A stretch of DNA of 64,000 bases from Paraburkholderia kururiensis JCM 10599 = LMG 19447 (GCF_003986935.1 NZ_RJZE01000030.1:29782-93781), one strand, 5' to 3'; shown: positions 10,110 through 18,662, counted from the first letter of the stretch. The notes: a model not told the origin generated them from the sequence alone. Numbers and translations are program-made.

Positions 10110-10123
10110 ATACAGTGTTGTAT
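10110..10123. promoter_or_regulatory. Candidate TetR operator (ATACA-N4-TGTAT)
   Basis: A perfect inverted repeat, ATACA-GTGT-TGTAT, in the divergent spacer between the efflux operon and the TetR gene, 51 bp before the TetR ATG. TetR repressors of RND pumps bind such short palindromes in shared promoter regions; the assignment to this regulator is by position only. Confidence 0.5.
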
Positions 10124-10173
10124 CTGAGTGTGAGAGTGCATCCGATTTTTTGTCCCGGTGCTAGACTGCGCAC

Positions 10174-10815
10174 ATGAAACGCAAACGACTCACTCGCGAG
10201 CAAAGCCGTGACCAGACGCGCCAACGTCTGCTCGACGCTGCGCAGGCGATGTTCATGAAAAAGGGATTCGTTGGCGCAAGCGTGGAAGACATCGCGCTTG
10301 CCGCCGGCTACACGCGCGGGGCGTTCTACTCGAATTTCCGCAGCAAGCCGGAGCTTCTGATCGAGCTGCTGCGGCGCGACCACGAGGAGATGGAAGCCGG
10401 GCTCAACGCGATCTTCGACCCGGCGCTCACGCGCGAGCAGATGGAAGCGAAGGTGCAGACCTACTACAGCCGTCTGCCGCAGGACAACAAGTGCTTCCTG
10501 CTATGGGTAGAAGCGAAGCTGCTCGCGGCGCGCGAAGCGCGGTTTCGCGTGCGCTTCAACGAATTCATGAAGGAAAAGCGCGAGCACCTGGCGGCCTATA
10601 TCAACGAGTTCGCGCGCCGCGTGGGCACACCACTGCCGTTGCCGGCGGACGTGCTGGCGCTGGGACTGATCGGGTTGTGCGACGGCGTGCAGTTTCTCGC
10701 CACGGCAGACCCGCAGAACGTCTCGGAGCCGTTCGTGGAGAACGTGCTGGCCGGCTTCTTCAGTCGCGTGGTGTTCGGGCGCATCCCGTCTGCCGGCGGG
10801 GAACCCCAGGCGTGA
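10174..10815 (+). CDS. TetR/AcrR family transcriptional regulator
   Basis: DNA-binding repressor, 213 residues. The N-terminal helix-turn-helix domain spans about 14-60 and includes RQRLLDAAQAMFMKKGF, then VEDIALAAGYTRGAFYSNF, the recognition-helix pattern of the family. The C-terminal ligand-binding half is alpha-helical. The YSNFRSKPELL form of the motif is common in regulators that sit beside RND pumps. It is divergent from the adaptor-pump-channel operon with a candidate palindromic operator between them, so it most likely represses that operon and itself. The ATG at 10174 lacks a strong ribosome site but is the only start that keeps the whole helix-turn-helix domain and avoids the promoter. 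Confidence 0.92.
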   Translation: MKRKRLTREQSRDQTRQRLLDAAQAMFMKKGFVGASVEDIALAAGYTRGAFYSNFRSKPELLIELLRRDHEEMEAGLNAIFDPALTREQMEAKVQTYYSRLPQDNKCFLLWVEAKLLAAREARFRVRFNEFMKEKREHLAAYINEFARRVGTPLPLPADVLALGLIGLCDGVQFLATADPQNVSEPFVENVLAGFFSRVVFGRIPSAGGEPQA

Positions 10816-10849
10816 CACTCGCGATTGCGCTTGCCTGCGCTGCCCGCGG

Positions 10850-11080
10850 TCAGACCGACAACCCCGGCCCGTAATTGCTGCCGATCAGCCGCGTGACGGC
10901 AGCAATATCCGCGTAATCCTGCTCCGGCAGCCCGTCCAGCATCGTCAGCACTTCATTGCTCGCGCCCGCGGCGCGGGCCGTGTCCACGAGCGCGTCCTTG
11001 TTCGCCGGCCACGCCACTGCGCGCAGCACATCGGCGATTTGCAGGTCGATGGATTCGTCGGGAATGTTCGAAGAGGGCAT
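10850..11080 (-). CDS. DUF2795 domain protein
   Basis: A 76-residue acidic protein with the compact DUF2795 pattern: an L-x-D-V-L-x-x-V-x-W-P segment near the N terminus (ADVLRAVAWPANKDALVDTARAAGA), a short Leu-rich helix, then LPEQDYADIAAVTRLIG. The family is small, helical and of unknown function; it is widespread in Burkholderiaceae and actinobacteria. The ATG at 11080 is chosen because AAGGAA lies upstream and the length matches the single domain. It is 107 bp downstream of the small secreted protein gene on the same strand and converges with the TetR gene. Confidence 0.82.
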   Translation of the reverse strand: MPSSNIPDESIDLQIADVLRAVAWPANKDALVDTARAAGASNEVLTMLDGLPEQDYADIAAVTRLIGSNYGPGLSV

Positions 11081-11187
11081 GCTCGCGTTCCTTGTTGGCG
11101 ATCCTGAACGGCATAGTAAGGCTGCGTCGGCAGCGGGGCGATGCGGCTTGGTGTCTTGGCTGCGGCCGGACAGGCCTCGCACGCCGT

Positions 11188-11463
11188 TCACGTCTGCAGA
11201 TGCTCGTGGGGCGCCGCGAAGTGCCCGAGATGCCGCGACGGCGGTAACGTAATGTGCTGCCAGCGTTGCGGGCCCACGTTGGCGTCGACGGGAACGTCGG
11301 GCGCGGGCGGGGCGACGGGAGCCGCATTCGCGAGCGCCGCGGCGTCGGCGGCGAAGGCAGGGGGCCGGGCAAGATCGGCGAGACTTTCGCGCGCGGTGTG
11401 AACCGGCGCGGCGAAACACGAAGCCGACAGCAACACGGCGGTCATCAGCGTCGAGGTTTTCAT
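11188..11463 (-). CDS. Small secreted protein of unknown function
   Basis: 91 residues. A Sec signal peptide is clear (MKTSTLMTAVLLSASCFAAP, cleavage probably after Ala18 or Ala19). The mature part is short, Ala/Pro-rich (several PVAPPAPDVPVD-like steps) and ends in a His-rich stretch (HITLPPSRHLGHFAAPHEHL) that could bind metal. An excellent Shine-Dalgarno (AAGGAGG) stands seven bases before the ATG, which makes this small gene convincing. I do not recognise a family. A 9-bp perfect stem-loop lies in its leader (11483-11503). Confidence 0.72.
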   Translation of the reverse strand: MKTSTLMTAVLLSASCFAAPVHTARESLADLARPPAFAADAAALANAAPVAPPAPDVPVDANVGPQRWQHITLPPSRHLGHFAAPHEHLQT

Positions 11464-11482
11464 CGCTCGACCTCCTTTCTCA

Positions 11483-11503
11483 TGCAGCTCCGTGGGAGCT
11501 GCA
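11483..11503 (-). other. Perfect 9-bp stem-loop in the leader of the small secreted protein
   Basis: TGCAGCTCC-GTG-GGAGCTGCA, a flawless 9-bp stem with a 3-base loop, about 20 bases upstream of the start codon and just outside the ribosome site. No T-run follows on either strand, so it is not a normal terminator. A DNA-binding site or mRNA-stability element is possible. Confidence 0.5.
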
Positions 11504-11867
11504 GCAAGTGCCGTGCCATTTCATCCGCGCTCGCCGCGCTTCGCGCCGTTGCACGGCAGCGGCGCCGTGCCGGCACCCCATACAGGGCGGCCGGCGCACG
11601 CACGCCTGGCCCAAGCCTTTCGCGCGGCACGAAGCGCGCCGCAACAGCCGGGAAAACGTACGGGATACCTCATCATGGCAGGATGGCAAAAACCCGTCGC
11701 GAACGGACGTTCGATATTCCGGCCAGCGGCATGAAGCCGCTCGTTCGATGCAGGTTCAGCGCCGGTTAGTCATCGTTTCGTTGTAGTTTTGCGGGCTCTT
11801 TGGTGGCCAGCGACAGGGCTTCCCCCGGTTCCTGCGGGCTTCGCCGCGCGCGCCGTGAACCGCCGCT
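11504..11867. other. Intergenic, no supported gene
   Basis: Frames on both strands are short and Arg/Ala/His-rich with no domain or convincing ribosome site. The segment should hold the promoter of the small secreted protein (minus strand) and the 3' end of the hydrolase transcript. No clear promoter or terminator was seen. Confidence 0.45.
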
Positions 11868-13205
11868 TCAGCGCAGCACGTCGAAGCGCGTCCACGGCCA
11901 CGATGGCCGGTCGCGCATGTAGCCGTTCAGCCAGTTCCACTGCGGATGCCGCTTCATGAACGACTGGGCGTCGAACGGCCGTCCGCACGGATGTCCCCAG
12001 CGCGCCCAGAAGGCGAGGTCGCGGGCCATCTCGCTGTCTACCACCTTGCCGTCGTTGGCGCCCCATGGGTTGAACGGGCCGTGATCGGTACCGCCGAAGC
12101 GCGCGTCGTCGAGTTCCAGGTGGCCGCAGATGGTGCGCGAGCACGGGTTGTCGCTGCGGTCGAGATAGACGTCGTGATGATCCGCGATCATCTGCTTGGC
12201 GACTTCGATGTCGATCTTGCCGCGATGCAGTTCCTCCAGCTGCATGAAACGCGTTCGGCGCGCGCCGTTCTTGCGCACGTCGGTGTAGTCCTCGCCCTCG
12301 CCGGTGCATTCCTGGTTGCGGATCTTGAGGTCGGTGGCCGTGTTGTAGCCGCTGTAGAAGCCGTCTTTCGTGCTCTCGAAGCCCGAGTAGTGCAGCCCCA
12401 GTTCGTAGCGCGCAATCTCGCCCGTCTTCGTGTCGCCCAAAAGCCAACTGTTGGCGTAGCCGCCGTTGTTCGCCACTGCGAACATCTCGCACCATTCGCC
12501 GATGCTGTTCGCGTATTGCGTGGCGCGCCGCGATCGATAGAACTCGGGTGCGCCGGCCGGGTTGTAGCCCACGAAGTTGGAGATGGTGGTCTCGGTCACC
12601 ATGAGGCCCGCCGAGGTAACCCAGAAATCGGTGAGGCTGGAAATGCAGCCGGGCAGCCCCTGCATGAGGATGCGATGGCCGCTGTCCGGCACGATATCGA
12701 ACACGACGTTGAACGCGTCGCCCGCCGCGTAGCGGTCCCACGAGTTGTGCGCCATGACGATGCGGCCGTCGCGCGTGGCGCTGCCTGTGGCGATGAACGC
12801 GCTGCAATGATGGCCGCGCCGGCCGCGCCAGGGCTTTGCGGCCAGATGCGGCTGCTGTGCCGCCACATGCGTGGGCCACCAGCTTTGCAGCAGATCCATG
12901 TAGCCGTTCCACGCGAGCACTTCGGAGAACGGCAGCTTCGCGCCGTCGGCAATGCCCTGGATTTCGTCGGCGTATTCGGTGTCGAGTCTCGGCGCGAACT
13001 GCGAGACGGCCGCGTTGACGAAGGTGTCGAAGTCTTCGCCCGTGTCCCATTTCGCGAGATAGCGCGCGGTGCGGATGGCGTTCTGGATTTCGGCCGCGAG
13101 CAACTGGCCATGCTGCTCGCCGCGGTCGTACGGCTCGCCTTCGATATGCAGGAAGATCCAGCCGGCGTGATCGCGGCGTACGGCATCGATGGACGGTTCG
13201 CTCAT
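11868..13205 (-). CDS. C45-type / phospholipase B-like Ntn hydrolase
   Basis: 445 residues. The fold appears to be an N-terminal nucleophile hydrolase related to C45 acyltransferases and phospholipase B-like proteins. RGEQHGQLLAAEI (about 28-40) is the conserved N-terminal helix, and HHCSAF (C134 as the likely nucleophile exposed by self-cleavage) is followed by the strand RIVMAHNSWDRY. The middle has G-Y-N-x-A-G and W-C-E-M blocks, and the C terminus is Trp/Asp/Pro-rich as in PLB-like proteins. No signal peptide is visible, so it is probably cytoplasmic. The ATG at 13205 has GGAG at proper spacing; an in-frame ATG 90 bases upstream has none. Acyl-amide or lipid substrates are known in the family; the real substrate here is unknown. 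Confidence 0.78.
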   Translation of the reverse strand: MSEPSIDAVRRDHAGWIFLHIEGEPYDRGEQHGQLLAAEIQNAIRTARYLAKWDTGEDFDTFVNAAVSQFAPRLDTEYADEIQGIADGAKLPFSEVLAWNGYMDLLQSWWPTHVAAQQPHLAAKPWRGRRGHHCSAFIATGSATRDGRIVMAHNSWDRYAAGDAFNVVFDIVPDSGHRILMQGLPGCISSLTDFWVTSAGLMVTETTISNFVGYNPAGAPEFYRSRRATQYANSIGEWCEMFAVANNGGYANSWLLGDTKTGEIARYELGLHYSGFESTKDGFYSGYNTATDLKIRNQECTGEGEDYTDVRKNGARRTRFMQLEELHRGKIDIEVAKQMIADHHDVYLDRSDNPCSRTICGHLELDDARFGGTDHGPFNPWGANDGKVVDSEMARDLAFWARWGHPCGRPFDAQSFMKRHPQWNWLNGYMRDRPSWPWTRFDVLR

Positions 13206-13478
13206 CTTCGCTCCGGGACTGCGCTGTCTCCGGCCTGCACGGCGCGCCCGGCAATCCGCGCGGCATGCGGCTTCTGGTTCGCTTGGTTCGTTCATTGTAG
13301 AGAATCTGTCCGCCGATGCCAGCCCTCGCGGCCGCGCGCCATCGGGCGCTTGCCGCGCCGCACGGGCTTCTGCGCGCACATGCCGGATGGCGCCAGGGAA
13401 AATGCCGAGTGGGTTGCGGGCAAGGCCGCGGTGTGTGTGTGTGCGAAACAGGTCGCCAGCGAAAAGCGTCGCCGGCGC

Positions 13479-15212
13479 TCAGCGCACCGGGTTCATGCGG
13501 CAGTACGCATCGAGCAGCGACGTCTTGTAGACCACGCCCGCCAGCGTCGGACACTGCAGGCTTTCCACCACGGGCAGCCGCTCGCCCTGGAACGCCATGA
13601 AGTGCTGGAGCGCGACGCCGATCGGCATGTCGGGCGTGAGCACGTCGAATTGCGACTGAAGGTAGTCCGCGGCGGTTTTGGTGGACGTCTCGCGCTTTTC
13701 GAGCAGGTCGGAGGTGATGTCCTTGAGCGCGACGACGCCCAGAAACCGGTTCTCGCGATCGGTCACGTAGAGGTACTTCACGGGATATTCGAGGAACACG
13801 CGCGTCATGTCCTGCACGGTCGCGCTGGGCGGCACGACGGTGGCCGCCGGGCGGATCAGTTCGCGCATCTGCGTTGCGCGCAGTCGCATGCGCTCCTGCT
13901 GCTCGCGATTGCGATGCAGCGTGATGTCGTACATCGAGGTCTTGCCGATCGCGCGCGCCACGAAGTACGCGACCACGCACGAGAGCATGAGCGGCAGCAC
14001 CACCTGGTAGCTGAGCGTCATCTCGAAAATCATGAGGATCGCCATCAATGGCGCTTGCGTCGCGCCCGCGAGGAAGGCGCCCATGCCGACCATCGCGTAG
14101 GCGAACGGCGCCGAGGTCGCATGCGGCCAGAGCGCATGCATGCCCTCGCCGAACAGCGAGCCGAGCACGGCGCCCACGAAAAGCGTCGGCGTGAACACGC
14201 CGCCCACGGCGCCCGAGCCCACCGTCGCCGCCGTGGCAACCAGCTTGAAAATCACCACGGTGGCGAGCGCTGTCCATGTCCAGGGCGAATGGAGGATGGA
14301 GTTCACGACGCTATAGCCGTTGCCCCACACCTCGGGCGCCCAGACCGAGAGCACCCCGACCACGAGCCCGCCGAGCGCGAGCTTCACGGGCAGCGGCAGC
14401 GCGAGCCGCGCGAAGCCTGCCTTGGCGCCGTCGAGCAGCCGCAGGAACTGCGGCGCCATCGCGCCGCACAGAACGCCGAGCGCAACGAACAGCAGCACTT
14501 CGAGGCCCGCGATAGGCGGGAACACCGGCATCTGATAGGGCGGGCTATAGCGTGTGAACTCGCGCATCGTGATGTTCGCCACCACCGACGACACCACCAC
14601 CGGCCCGAAGCTTTCCATCGCGATGGAGCCGAGCACGATTTCGGTGACGAAGAACGCGCCCGCAATTGGCGCGCTGTACGCCGACGTGATACCGGCCGCC
14701 GCGCCGCACGCAACGAGCAGGCGCAAACGCGGCGGGTCGAAGTGGACCCAGCGTCCGATCAGCGATCCGGCGAGCGCGGCGAGCTGCACCATGGGGCCCT
14801 CGCGGCCGATCGAGCCGCCGCTCGCAATCGTGAAGAGCGACGACGCGCTGCGCCACAGGCTTTTCCAGACCGGCACGACGCCATCGCCGATGGCCACCGC
14901 TTCCATGTAGTCGATATGGTTGCCGCGCTCCGAACCGCGGCGCGCCACGAGGAGCAACAGGCCCGCCACAAGACCGCCCAGGGCCGGCAGCACGATGCGC
15001 ATGGCGGGCGGCAATCCGCGCGCGATCGCGACGAAGCTGCCTTCGGTACCCGAGAACACCCATTGCAGCAGCGCGATCGCCTCGCGAAAGGCGATGGTCG
15101 CGAACGCGCCCGCCATGCCGACGATCACGGACCAGACGAGCATGGTGTGCGCGTCCGAGAGGCGGAACAGGGTTTGAGCGCGGGTGCGCAGTTTCAGCAG
15201 GAAGGACAGCAC
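13479..15212 (-). CDS. ClC-family chloride channel/antiporter with C-terminal CBS pair
   Basis: 577 residues, an inner-membrane ClC protein. The selectivity-filter motifs are GSIGREGPMVQLAA, with the gating glutamate (GREGP) present, and GGVFTPTLFVGAVLG. Some 10-18 membrane helices occupy residues 25-440. Residues about 445-577 form two CBS modules (PAATVVPPSATVQDMTRVF, then VTDRENRFLGVVALKDI and the last domain), which usually sense nucleotides or ionic conditions. The length and tail resemble Burkholderia ClcB-like proteins rather than the shorter E. coli ClcA. The gating glutamate allows proton-coupled exchange, but the internal proton glutamate was not assigned, so channel or antiporter is open. 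A 14-bp tandem repeat lies upstream. Confidence 0.9.
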   Translation of the reverse strand: MLSFLLKLRTRAQTLFRLSDAHTMLVWSVIVGMAGAFATIAFREAIALLQWVFSGTEGSFVAIARGLPPAMRIVLPALGGLVAGLLLLVARRGSERGNHIDYMEAVAIGDGVVPVWKSLWRSASSLFTIASGGSIGREGPMVQLAALAGSLIGRWVHFDPPRLRLLVACGAAAGITSAYSAPIAGAFFVTEIVLGSIAMESFGPVVVSSVVANITMREFTRYSPPYQMPVFPPIAGLEVLLFVALGVLCGAMAPQFLRLLDGAKAGFARLALPLPVKLALGGLVVGVLSVWAPEVWGNGYSVVNSILHSPWTWTALATVVIFKLVATAATVGSGAVGGVFTPTLFVGAVLGSLFGEGMHALWPHATSAPFAYAMVGMGAFLAGATQAPLMAILMIFEMTLSYQVVLPLMLSCVVAYFVARAIGKTSMYDITLHRNREQQERMRLRATQMRELIRPAATVVPPSATVQDMTRVFLEYPVKYLYVTDRENRFLGVVALKDITSDLLEKRETSTKTAADYLQSQFDVLTPDMPIGVALQHFMAFQGERLPVVESLQCPTLAGVVYKTSLLDAYCRMNPVR

Positions 15213-15282
15213 GGGCGGCGGTCGGTTGGGAAAGGTTGGAGGAGGGCCGCGCGGGCGGGCGTTTCAGGGGCCATGGAATCTG

Positions 15283-15390
15283 GCGCAATGAGTTCTGGGC
15301 GACGAGTCTCGCGCAATGAGCCGGGCGCGATGAATCCGGCGCAACGAACCGGGCACAACGAACCCGGCGCAACGAGCCGAGCGCAAGAAT
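15283..15390. repeat. Degenerate 14-bp tandem repeat, about seven units
   Basis: Head-to-tail copies with consensus GCGCAAYGARCCGG. The unit boundaries are regular at 15311, 15325, 15339, 15353 and 15367, flanked by two diverged copies before and one partial copy after. The period is not a multiple of three, so it is not coding. It lies about 70 bp upstream of the ClC start and 60 bp downstream of the glutathione transferase stop. Confidence 0.85.
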
Positions 15391-15450
15391 AGCATCGCCG
15401 TCGCGCAATGCGATGCCTTGCGCGGCTCGGTGCAATCCGCAGCGCGCCCT

Positions 15451-16188
15451 TCAGCGCGAAGCTTTGTCGAGCTCCGGGTAGTGCCGGAAGATGCACTGCT
15501 CGTTGTGCGGCAGACGGCGATCCGAGGCGAGGTAGGCCGCGATGTTCGGGCGCGTCATGACGGCCTGATAGAGCGCGGCAAGCCGAGGGTACTGCTCGTC
15601 GAAGCGCTTCGTTGCCTTCGGGAACGCGTAGCGCAGGCCGTCGATCAACTGAAACATCGAGAGGTCCACGTAAGTGAGCGCGCTGCCCACGAGGTGCTGG
15701 TCGCCCTCGGGGTTCTGCCGCAGCACGCGTTCGAAGTAGCGCATGAACTTCGGGATGCGATGGTCGATGAAGTCCGAGGCGCGCGTCTTCGCGGCTTCCT
15801 TCTGGTCTTCGTAATAGAGGCTGCTCGCGAGCGGGTGATGCGTGTCGTGGGCCTCCGTCACCATGTCGGCGATGGTGAGCTGCAGGCCGTTCGCCACGTA
15901 GCGCAGCCCCTCGTCGCGCGGCAGGAGGCCGAGCTTCGGGCCGAGGTACAGCAGGATATTCGCGGTTTGCGGAACGATCAGGTCGCCGTCTTTCAGAAAG
16001 GGCGGCGCGAAAGGCGGATGCGGCTCCGAGCGGCTGCCGAGCACCGCCATCATGGCGCTCGTGCCGAGCCCTTCGTCCTCGGGGCCCCGCGCAATCTCCA
16101 CATAGTCGGCGCGCGCTTCTTCGAGCGCAAGCCGCACGAATTCGCCACGGCCTTGCAGGCCGTCCCAGTAATACAGTTCGTAGGCCAT
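15451..16188 (-). CDS. Glutathione S-transferase
   Basis: 245 residues with an N-terminal thioredoxin-like glutathione domain and a C-terminal all-helical domain. The start MAYELYYWDGLQGRGEFVRLALEEA contains the Tyr and Gly-Arg-Gly pattern of a bacterial GST subgroup. LIVPQTANILLYLG (about 88-101) supplies the cis-Pro/Gln-Thr glutathione contact. The C-terminal half contains SALTYVDLSMFQLIDGL, the helix N-cap region of the fold. The ATG at 16188 has GGAGAAC upstream; the frame continues further upstream but is Arg-rich and unlike the family. It probably conjugates or isomerises electrophiles; no substrate can be named. The gene stands alone between the YeiH exporter and the ClC gene on the same strand. 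Confidence 0.9.
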   Translation of the reverse strand: MAYELYYWDGLQGRGEFVRLALEEARADYVEIARGPEDEGLGTSAMMAVLGSRSEPHPPFAPPFLKDGDLIVPQTANILLYLGPKLGLLPRDEGLRYVANGLQLTIADMVTEAHDTHHPLASSLYYEDQKEAAKTRASDFIDHRIPKFMRYFERVLRQNPEGDQHLVGSALTYVDLSMFQLIDGLRYAFPKATKRFDEQYPRLAALYQAVMTRPNIAAYLASDRRLPHNEQCIFRHYPELDKASR

Positions 16189-16441
16189 CGATCGTTCTCC
16201 GGTGTTGCCGCACAGGAAGGGATGCGAGCCGACAGTATCGCGCGGCGTCGCCCGGCGTGCTGAAGGTGCCGGATGCGCCGAACGTGTCGGCGAACATCTC
16301 CAGATGCGGCGTGCCGCGCGCGAAAAACGACGAACCCTCTGACGACGAACCCCCTGACGACGAACGCCCCGCACACGGCGGGGCGCTCAGAGGCAAGACC
16401 GACGAGGAGCGCGGGGGCGGTCGTTCCATTCAACGAGGGCG

Positions 16442-17590
16442 TCAGTGGAAGATGCGCAGCACGCCCCACGTAATCGCGAAGCCGCCGAATATGAGCCAGG
16501 CGTAGACAATGAGCCCCGCCGTCAGCGCACGCGGACCGGCCTCGCGGATCTGCGACACGCGGGTTTCGATGCCGAGCGCCGTCATGGCCATGGTGAGGGC
16601 GAAGGTGTCGAGCGTATCGAGCGTCTGCGTGGCCGCGGCCGGCAGCACGTGCATCGAGTTCACCACGACGAATGCGAGGAAACCGAGCGCGAACCACGGC
16701 ACGGCGATCTTGCGCGCCTTGGGGTGGGCGGCATGGCCCGATGTGTGTCCATGCGTGTGCTCATGCCCGTGCTGATGCGAACGAGCGGCGTCGGCGGCTT
16801 CGTGTGCCGCGCCGCTCACCGTGCCGCGTGCCGCGCGGTTGAGCCACACGCCGAGCAACAGGAGCACCGGTACGAGCAGCATCACGCGCGTCATCTTGAC
16901 GATGGTGGCGATATGCGTGGCTTCCGGGCTCACGTTGCTCGCGGCGCCCACCACCTGGGCCACCTCGTGAATCGTACCGCCGAAGAAGAGCCCCACGCCT
17001 TCGGTGTCGAGCGGCAGCCAGCCGGCGTGGTAGAGCACGGGGTAGAGGAACATCGAAAGCGTGCCGAACAGCACCACGCTGCCCACGGCCATCGCGCTCT
17101 TGTGCGGCCTCGATTGCAGCGTCGATTCGAACGCGAGCACCGCAGCCGCGCCGCAGATGGCGCTGCCGGCCGCCGTGAGGATCGCCGTGTCGCGGTCCAG
17201 CTTCATCAGCTTCATGCCGACCCAGGTGCCGATGGCGAGCGTGCTGACCACGACGAGTACCGAGACCGTGAGCCCCGGCAGTCCCACCTGGGCGATTTCC
17301 TGCAGGCTCACGCGCAGCCCGAAGAACGCGACGGCAATGCGCAGCAGCTTGCGCGCGGAGAAGTTGATGCCGGCGTTCCAGCTTTCGGGCATGCCGTCGC
17401 GCAGCGCATTGCCGTACACGGCGCCCGCGACGATCCCGACGATGAGCGGGCTCATGCCGAGCCCTGCAATAGCCGGCAGCGAAGCGAGGCTCGTCACGGC
17501 CGCCGCGAAGAGCGCGACGAACAGGATGCCGTTGAGTTGACCGCGCGTCGACGAGCCGGACGCGAGCGCAGGGGTAGAGGCGGTGGACAT
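16442..17590 (-). CDS. YeiH-family (UPF0324) putative sulfate/sulfonate exporter
   Basis: 382 residues with about 10 membrane helices; inner membrane. Family blocks are PLIVGIVAGAVYGNALRDG, FSARKLLRIAVAFFGLRVSL, GSAICGAAAVLAFES and FFGGTIHEVAQVVGA. YeiH-type proteins are tied to sulfite/sulfate or sulfonate export, and E. coli yeiH is also beside a LysR gene (yeiE). A cytoplasmic loop between helices carries a His-rich stretch with about nine His in 20 residues (nt 16727-16787 region), unusual for the family and suggestive of metal binding. The start at 17590 has AAGG upstream; an ATG nine codons earlier is possible. It is divergent from the LysR gene, which is the likely regulator. Confidence 0.87.
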   Translation of the reverse strand: MSTASTPALASGSSTRGQLNGILFVALFAAAVTSLASLPAIAGLGMSPLIVGIVAGAVYGNALRDGMPESWNAGINFSARKLLRIAVAFFGLRVSLQEIAQVGLPGLTVSVLVVVSTLAIGTWVGMKLMKLDRDTAILTAAGSAICGAAAVLAFESTLQSRPHKSAMAVGSVVLFGTLSMFLYPVLYHAGWLPLDTEGVGLFFGGTIHEVAQVVGAASNVSPEATHIATIVKMTRVMLLVPVLLLLGVWLNRAARGTVSGAAHEAADAARSHQHGHEHTHGHTSGHAAHPKARKIAVPWFALGFLAFVVVNSMHVLPAAATQTLDTLDTFALTMAMTALGIETRVSQIREAGPRALTAGLIVYAWLIFGGFAITWGVLRIFH

Positions 17591-17716
17591 GATGATCGGC
17601 CTTGGTGGATGACGCAAAGCTGACGGGTCCCCGGTGAAAAAGGGGCGCAGGGCAGCGAACGGCCTAATCCTAAATTGGATATATCGATATGAGAAATCGT
17701 CATTTGTGACGTACGA

Positions 17717-17733
17717 TATCGGGAAATCCGATA
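17717..17733. promoter_or_regulatory. Candidate LysR box upstream of the LysR gene
   Basis: Inverted repeat TATCGG-GAAAT-CCGATA, six bases upstream of the LysR ATG in the yeiH-lysR divergent spacer. It contains the T-N11-A core of LysR sites. A second palindrome, ATATCGATAT, lies about 20 bp further upstream. Such pairs often form recognition and activation sites; the pairing with this regulator is by position. Confidence 0.5.
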
Positions 17734-17738
17734 GTCGA

Positions 17739-18662
17739 ATGACGATGACGCCAGATCAGCTTATAACCTTCGCCACCGTAGCCGAGCACCTCAACGTGAG
17801 CCGGGCCGCCGACGCCCTGCACCTCTCGCAGCCGGCCGTTTCGGGCCAGTTGAAGCTCTTGCAGGAGGAGATCGGCGAGCCGCTGTACCAGCGCGACGGC
17901 CGCGGCGTGCGCCTCACGCCGGCAGGGCAGCAACTGGCGGCCCATGCGGTGCGTCTGCGCGACACCTGGCGCGAGGCGCAGGCCTTCCGCGACGCGCTGC
18001 GCGGACTCGAACGCGGCACGCTGCGCATTGGCGCGAGCACGACGCCCGCGAGTTATCTGCTGCCGTACCTGCTCGCGGATTTCCACCGGCGCTATCCGGA
18101 GGTCTCGCTCGAAACCATGAGCGGTAATACCGGCGATGTAGTCGCGCTGCTCGGCACGCTGGATATCGCGCTGATCGAAGGACCGGTCGGCATGGATTTG
18201 CCCGTGGACACCACCGCCCACGAGTGGAACCAGGACGAGGTGGTGGCCATCGCGCCGCGCGGGCACGCACTGGTCTCGGGCGACGGGCAGTCGTCCACTG
18301 CCGCGGGCGATGCCCGAATCACGCTCGCTGCGCTGGGGGCATGTCCGCTGGTGCTGCGCGAGGCGGGCTCCGGCGTGCGGCAGACGGTGGAGCGCGCGTT
18401 CGCGCGAGCCGGCGTGCCTATGCGCGTGGCGCTGGAAGTGGCCGGCGTGGAGGGCGTGAAGGAGGCCGTGCGCGCCGGCATGGGCGTCGGTTTCGTCTCG
18501 GCGATGTCGATGCGGCACGAGGACGGTGCGCTCGCCCAGTTGTCGCTCGCGCCGGATCCGCTCACGCGGCGCTTTTCGATTCTCGTGCCGCACGCCGCGG
18601 CGGCTTCGCGGGTCGCGCGGCGATTTCTGGAACTGTGTCTTGCCGGCGAGGTGGCCGGCTGA
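17739..18662 (+). CDS. LysR family transcriptional regulator (YeiE/CysB-like group)
   Basis: 307 residues. The N-terminal winged helix-turn-helix (MTPDQLITFATVAEHLNVSRAADALHLSQPAVSGQLKLLQEEIG) is followed by a linker helix and a periplasmic-binding-like co-inducer domain starting at GTLRIGASTTPASYLLPYLL. The P-A-S-Y-L-L-P form and the adjacent yeiH gene point to the YeiE/CysB-like group that controls sulfur-compound transporters (inference from family and neighbourhood). The ATG at 17739 is chosen because it begins the helix-turn-helix and leaves the palindrome in the promoter; a second in-frame ATG is two codons later. It is divergent from the exporter, the standard arrangement for LysR activators. 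Confidence 0.92.
   Translation: MTMTPDQLITFATVAEHLNVSRAADALHLSQPAVSGQLKLLQEEIGEPLYQRDGRGVRLTPAGQQLAAHAVRLRDTWREAQAFRDALRGLERGTLRIGASTTPASYLLPYLLADFHRRYPEVSLETMSGNTGDVVALLGTLDIALIEGPVGMDLPVDTTAHEWNQDEVVAIAPRGHALVSGDGQSSTAAGDARITLAALGACPLVLREAGSGVRQTVERAFARAGVPMRVALEVAGVEGVKEAVRAGMGVGFVSAMSMRHEDGALAQLSLAPDPLTRRFSILVPHAAAASRVARRFLELCLAGEVAG

Noticed and set aside
9919..10383. A 155-residue N-terminal extension of the RND adaptor
   Set aside because: It would run through the TetR operator and into the divergent TetR gene and is unlike any adaptor; the GTG at 9918 with GAGG was taken instead.
11946..15392. A 1148-residue plus-strand frame across the hydrolase and ClC genes
   Set aside because: It overlaps two well-defined minus-strand genes, has Arg/His/Glu-rich composition and no recognisable motif; it is an antisense shadow.
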